Notes under the pieces: generated by a model
The model's database searches: none
What the model was told of the DNA's origin: nothing
Seen by the model: only the letters and a program-made list of their open reading frames with translations
Shown: positions 7,650 through 10,745 of the stretch, one piece after another
How positions within the stretch are numbered: the first letter of the stretch is position 1
Layout: every line of letters begins with the position of its first letter
Translations under genes and position numbers: made by a program
Source: Pseudomonadota bacterium
GTDB taxonomy: Bacteria > Desulfobacterota > JADFVX01
DNA length: 10,745 nucleotides
Assembly: GCA_015222755.1 (NCBI GenBank)
Contig: JADFVX010000024.1
Location: 1 to 10,745 of the forward strand
Reading direction: 5' to 3'

Positions 7650-7722
7650 CATTTGGTTTTTGTTATTTATATTCAATTCCATCCCAGTCATACCTTATTT
7701 TCCTCCTTATTTTATTTCCCAT

Positions 7723-8826
7723 CTATTTAGTTTTAAGATGATCGTAAGATTCAGGCAATGGATTTAGTTTTAAATACTCTTCATCTAAATACTGAAATGC
7801 CTGAACGGACCTGTTCATTTGGTCTGCAACAAATATGCCATTATTTGAATCTGCAGAAATTCCGGCAATCATGGTAAATCCCCCTGCCGCAAGCTTGCCC
7901 ATTGACTTATAGGTCCCTCCAAAGGTTAAAAGCAGACGTCCTTCAACATCGTATATCTTTATGGAATTACTTCCTACGTCGGCAAGATATATGTGGCCTT
8001 CTTTATCCACCGCCACCCCTTTTATAAGCTCAAAGGCGTCTATGGAATCTCCACGTTTACCAAAGGTACGCACATAATTACCTTTAGAATCAACGATATG
8101 GACCCTAGCATTCATTGTATCTACGATAACGACACTACCATCGGGAAGGACATCTACATCTACAGGGAAATTAAAGCCCATCCTCTCATCCTTATCCCGC
8201 CCAAGAACGTACAGGAGCTTCCCCTCTCTATCAAAGGCGTTCACCACATGCCTCTTTACGTCAGTCACATAGATCTTGTTATTTATGTTATCTACTGCCA
8301 CACCCACGGGAGCCTCCAGCTCGCCCTCTCCCCCAATAGTGAAAAGTGGTTTTCTATCAGCACTAAATACCAGCACTTTTTTCCTGAATCTGTCTGACAC
8401 GTAAATCCTTCCGTCCGCACCCACAGCAATTCCAAGGGGAAGCGTAAATACACCAGTCCCATCTTTATCCAGCGTTTCTATCTTGTAGTTGATCGTATCA
8501 TATATATAGACATTTCTGCTGTCAGGGTCTGTCACATATATCAGACCTTTACCATCTGAAGCAGTATCCATAGGTCGGGAAAAGCCAATAGATGGCGACC
8601 TTCCCAATATTGCCTCAATCCTGCGCTGCCTGAGTGATCTTGGAAAGCTATACTGGTTTGTGTATGTCGCCTTCCACTCAATCTTTGGCTCTACCGGAGG
8701 GGGAGGGAAGAACAGGCGCCTCTTAGGCCCCTTAGGCGCAACAGCACATCCCCATGAAAACAATAAAGTGGTCATCAAGACGAGGGCAATTTTCATATTA
8801 AGGGTGTTTTTTACTACAAATTTCAT
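7723..8826 (-). CDS. NHL-repeat six-bladed beta-propeller lipoprotein
   Basis: This 367-residue protein is a predicted lipoprotein with a six-bladed NHL propeller. The signal sequence ends in a lipobox-like FSWGC, with the lipidated cysteine at residue 27. Residue +2 is Ala, which favours outer-membrane sorting by the E. coli rule. A basic, proline-rich linker (PKGPKRRLFFPPPPVEP) leads to six repeats near residues 83-113, 130-160, 173-205, 220-252, 268-300 and 319-346. Each has the G/V-A-V-D...G-x-I-Y-V-(T/S/A)-D...V...(F/Y)D pattern of NHL blades. No catalytic residues are recognisable, so it is probably a binding or scaffold protein. GGAG lies 7 bases before the ATG at 8826; an internal ATG at 8796 has no comparable site. 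It sits between two multiheme cytochrome genes and has its own predicted promoter. A role in assembling or anchoring the cytochromes is inferred from context. Confidence 0.88.
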   Translation of the reverse strand: MKFVVKNTLNMKIALVLMTTLLFSWGCAVAPKGPKRRLFFPPPPVEPKIEWKATYTNQYSFPRSLRQRRIEAILGRSPSIGFSRPMDTASDGKGLIYVTDPDSRNVYIYDTINYKIETLDKDGTGVFTLPLGIAVGADGRIYVSDRFRKKVLVFSADRKPLFTIGGEGELEAPVGVAVDNINNKIYVTDVKRHVVNAFDREGKLLYVLGRDKDERMGFNFPVDVDVLPDGSVVIVDTMNARVHIVDSKGNYVRTFGKRGDSIDAFELIKGVAVDKEGHIYLADVGSNSIKIYDVEGRLLLTFGGTYKSMGKLAAGGFTMIAGISADSNNGIFVADQMNRSVQAFQYLDEEYLKLNPLPESYDHLKTK

Positions 8827-8851
8827 AAATATACTCCAAAAAAATTAAGTA

Positions 8852-8880
8852 ATTCTAACGCTACAAACAAGCAAGGTCAA
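8852..8880 (-). promoter_or_regulatory. Predicted internal sigma70-type promoter before the propeller gene
   Basis: On the minus strand, TTGACC (8875-8880, 5 of 6) is followed by a 17-base spacer and TAGAAT (8852-8857, 5 of 6). The start point would be near 8845, about 20 bases before the ATG at 8826. It could drive the propeller and tetraheme genes independently of the octaheme gene. The -10 hexamer is identical to that of the promoter at 10001-10028. Confidence 0.6.
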
Positions 8881-8881
8881 C

Positions 8882-8906
8882 AAAAAAAAAACTACAGCCA
8901 TATGGC
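8882..8906 (-). terminator. Possible weak terminator or pause site between octaheme and propeller genes
   Basis: On the minus strand the palindrome GCCATATGGC (8897-8906) is followed, after TGTAG, by ten T residues (A-tract 8882-8891 on the + strand). The stem can be only about 3 bp with a 4-base loop, so termination would be inefficient at best. It starts 15 bases after the octaheme stop and just precedes the internal promoter, so it may partly separate the two transcripts. Confidence 0.3.
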
Positions 8907-8921
8907 AAAAACAAAGCGAAA

Positions 8922-9929
8922 TCACTTAGCATGACAGATAGCACACATCCCCATTCCACCCTTAAACTTCAAAAGTGCCTTCTTTTGGGAAGCATGGGCA
9001 AGGTGGCAACTCATGCAGTCCATGCCTTTTCCCTCTCTGGAGGGGTCCTTAGGGGCCTCAAGAGGGTGGCCGGGTGTAATATGAGTCCCATCGTACACCG
9101 ACTGGTGGCATTTAAAACACAAGATATTGACCGCATCACCCAACAGGCCCTCCCCCGCAACATGCCCTCCATGACAGGCAAGACAATCCCTCTCCCTGAA
9201 TTTTGGGTGTACTGAGGTCATGTTCAAAAAGGCATCCATTTCACTACCGTGGCAATCCAAACAGAAAGCACCCTTATTGTCATAGAGGCTGTATTTATCC
9301 GCTGCTTCGTGGTCATGGCAGAACAAACATTTCCATGTGGTGCCGCCATGCTCTTTTGCCCCAAGGAGGCCTGATTCGTGACATCTGGTACAAAAAATAT
9401 CGAATTTCTTAACAGGTTCCATATCTACGGCGCTATCAACTTTCATACGGTGACAAGCAGAGCAGAGGTCTTCCCGTTCTGAAACATGAAATGGGGACTC
9501 AACAAAAGCCGAAGGCACTGATGATGTAAGGCTAGCAAATGTCGGTTTATAAAAAATCCTAAAAGCGCTTTTTACCACTTCATCGCCATCGGCATTTTTC
9601 CCAACAACCTCAATTTCATTAACACCCGGAACAAAATAAAGCCTGACAATAAGCATATCTCCCAGGGTATCCGTATATAAAGGCTGAAGCATGTCAATCA
9701 CAGGTGTTATTTGCTCATTCACCTTCACAGAAACATAGGGTGACACAGATACGTCTACCTTAGCAACAAGGTGCCCCATCTCTTTTGTGACAAGCTCACC
9801 GTCCAGTGGGTAGTGCAGTTCTATAATCTCCACCGCCATACTTACTCTGGGCTGGAAGGAGGAGAGCACAAACAAGGCAAAACCCATGACAATAGCCACA
9901 AAAATAGGTCTGTCAACAACAATTCTCAA
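8922..9929 (-). CDS. Octaheme c-type cytochrome with N-terminal beta-rich domain
   Basis: This 335-residue exported protein has two parts. After a signal peptide (about 1-32, likely cleavage after SMA) comes a heme-free, beta-strand-rich domain (about 33-130), possibly Ig-like. A cytochrome region follows with eight CXXCH sites: CSACH 156, CTRCH 180, CLFCH 201, CLDCH 223, CLACH 249, CFKCH 271, CMSCH 305 and CAICH 329. From residue 140 onward there are exactly eight further histidines (148, 194, 207, 241, 256, 283, 288, 312), enough to give every heme a second His ligand. Spacing of heme pairs resembles doubled-CXXCH cytochromes. No lipobox is present, so a periplasmic or surface location is possible. 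Translation starts at TTG (9929), supported by AAGGAG 8 bases upstream; the nearby ATG at 9937 is out of frame and runs into a stop. It is the first gene after a strong predicted promoter. Confidence 0.92.
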   Translation of the reverse strand: MRIVVDRPIFVAIVMGFALFVLSSFQPRVSMAVEIIELHYPLDGELVTKEMGHLVAKVDVSVSPYVSVKVNEQITPVIDMLQPLYTDTLGDMLIVRLYFVPGVNEIEVVGKNADGDEVVKSAFRIFYKPTFASLTSSVPSAFVESPFHVSEREDLCSACHRMKVDSAVDMEPVKKFDIFCTRCHESGLLGAKEHGGTTWKCLFCHDHEAADKYSLYDNKGAFCLDCHGSEMDAFLNMTSVHPKFRERDCLACHGGHVAGEGLLGDAVNILCFKCHQSVYDGTHITPGHPLEAPKDPSREGKGMDCMSCHLAHASQKKALLKFKGGMGMCAICHAK

Positions 9930-9938
9930 GGAACATAC

Positions 9939-9944
9939 TCCTTA
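9939..9944 (-). promoter_or_regulatory. Ribosome-binding site that decides a TTG start
   Basis: On the minus strand AAGGAG lies 8-9 bases before the TTG at 9929 that opens the octaheme cytochrome frame. No in-frame ATG stands nearer, and an ATG between the site and the TTG is in another frame that soon stops. The TTG start gives a proper signal peptide beginning MRIVVDR. Confidence 0.7.
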
Positions 9945-10000
9945 AAAAAAATTTTAGAGCCAATCCGACACTGCTTCATGCAAAAAAAGCGGCACCGCAC

Positions 10001-10028
10001 ATTCTACAGCATTCGAAAAACCTGTCAA
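10001..10028 (-). promoter_or_regulatory. Predicted strong sigma70-type promoter of the cytochrome operon
   Basis: On the minus strand a consensus TTGACA (10023-10028) is followed by a 16-base spacer and TAGAAT (10001-10006, 5 of 6). Transcription would begin near 9994, leaving a leader of about 65 bases before the octaheme start. The leader opens with GCGGTGCCGC followed by seven T residues, which could act as a weak attenuator, though its stem is short. No operator palindrome was seen. Confidence 0.65.
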
Positions 10029-10091
10029 CCAGGAACATCCATATCTTGCAACACCTGTTCCAGACCTGCCTTGCTCAAAAACGGCCAAAAA

Positions 10092-10745
10092 CTAAGGGCA
10101 AGCTATTTCTGTCATGTGCTCATCAACCAGCCGACTCTCTTCCACCGACTTCTCCAAATCCAAGTATTGTTCCCAGTAAAGACATGCCTCACTTAATCTC
10201 CCCATTTTTTCCAGGGCAAGTGCCGCATTAAAATACCTTACAGGCACATCCGGGTTCAGTTTCAGCGCCTTCCTAAAGTAGCCAAGTGCCTTGGGATATT
10301 CCTTGATGGCCAGATATATCTCACCGAGGGTACTGTTTATTTCACCATGATTAGGAATTACCCCTTCGGCATGTAATGCGGTGGACAGGGCCTCGTCATG
10401 CCTTCCGGTTTCCAGCAGGCAGATTGACAGATTGTTTAAGATGTCCACATTGTCCGGCTCAAAAATAAGCACCCTTCTGAATATTCCGATGGCTTCCGGC
10501 AGTTGTCCCAGCCTAAACCTTGCCACCCCAAGGTTTCTAAGTATCTCTATAGCTGATGCGCTGCCGTCTCTTGAAAACTTCAAGGCTATAGTATACCCCC
10601 TGGCTGCCTCCTCATGCCTGCCCTCCAGGTCAAGGGCGTGGGCAAGGTTCATATGAGGCCTTGCCTTATAGGGAGATTTTTTTATCACATCGCTCCAGAG
10701 GCTCAGCTTGTCCTTCCAGATCTCTGCACGATTGTGGAGCATTAA
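10092..10745 (-). CDS. TPR-repeat protein, C-terminal part (start outside window)
   Basis: The visible 216 or so residues are almost entirely tetratricopeptide repeats. Five helix-turn-helix units lie near residues 27-60, 65-98, 99-132, 133-166 and 167-199 of the visible part, with the usual pattern of small residues at positions 8, 20 and 27 and Pro at 32 (for example FRRVLIFEPDN and FRKALKLNPDV). The frame continues upstream through the window edge, so the ATG at 10742 need not be the start. The first 30 residues (EIWKDKLSLWSDVIKKSP then ARPHMNLA) resemble the linker joining a multi-spanning membrane domain to TPRs in TMTC/PMT-like proteins. If so, the gene is a large membrane protein cut by the window. 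It ends about 64 bases before the cytochrome promoter. The relation to the cytochromes is unclear; TPRs bind partner proteins. Confidence 0.8.
   Translation of the reverse strand, partial: LMLHNRAEIWKDKLSLWSDVIKKSPYKARPHMNLAHALDLEGRHEEAARGYTIALKFSRDGSASAIEILRNLGVARFRLGQLPEAIGIFRRVLIFEPDNVDILNNLSICLLETGRHDEALSTALHAEGVIPNHGEINSTLGEIYLAIKEYPKALGYFRKALKLNPDVPVRYFNAALALEKMGRLSEACLYWEQYLDLEKSVEESRLVDEHMTEIACP

Noticed and set aside
9771..10196. A 141-codon open frame on the + strand
   Set aside because: It runs antisense through the octaheme start, the operon promoter and the TPR gene end, and shows no family features.
1..10745. CRISPR arrays, tRNA or rRNA genes, integrase or transposase genes
   Set aside because: No regularly spaced repeats, no tRNA-like cloverleaf and no intact mobile-element gene were seen on either strand.

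Overview
The window looks like part of a chromosome from a Gram-negative, probably anaerobic bacterium with an outer membrane and a respiratory chain rich in multiheme c-type cytochromes. Desulfobacterota or Nitrospirota-like lineages fit best. The evidence is an Mla lipid-trafficking set, a large outer-membrane beta-barrel, a 4-heme and an 8-heme cytochrome, and an NHL-propeller lipoprotein. The lineage is an inference and cannot be fixed from the sequence alone.

Layout. Positions 1-3676 (+ strand) hold a tight operon: the 3' part of mlaA (cut by the window edge), mlaC, and an RND/MMPL-type membrane transporter. Together they suggest phospholipid or other lipid transport across the periplasm. 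Positions 3677-4215 are a gene-free, AT-rich gap where this operon converges on the next gene. Positions 4216-6306 (- strand) encode a 696-residue outer-membrane beta-barrel of unassigned family, with its own predicted sigma70-type promoter. Positions 6307-6906 are gene-free but contain several hairpins and what looks like a decayed repeat.

Positions 6907-10028 (- strand) form the most striking unit. It starts with a predicted promoter (TTGACA/TAGAAT), then an octaheme cytochrome with an N-terminal beta-rich domain. Next come a weak hairpin plus T-tract and a second predicted promoter (TTGACC/TAGAAT), then a six-bladed NHL-propeller lipoprotein. A small tetraheme cytochrome with a perfect Shine-Dalgarno sequence follows, and the unit closes with a perfect 11-bp-stem terminator. 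Upstream on the same strand is the 3' end of a TPR protein gene that runs off the window.

How the genes may work together. Both cytochromes have exactly one spare histidine per heme in their heme-bearing regions, as expected for all-bis-His electron wires. The tetraheme protein is small, secreted and apparently strongly expressed, so it is a candidate extracellular or polymerising electron carrier, comparable in heme number to Geobacter OmcE. The propeller lipoprotein and octaheme protein could be its outer-membrane or periplasmic partners, and the adjacent barrel could be a conduit or secretion pore. This is a hypothesis from gene context; no homology search was possible.
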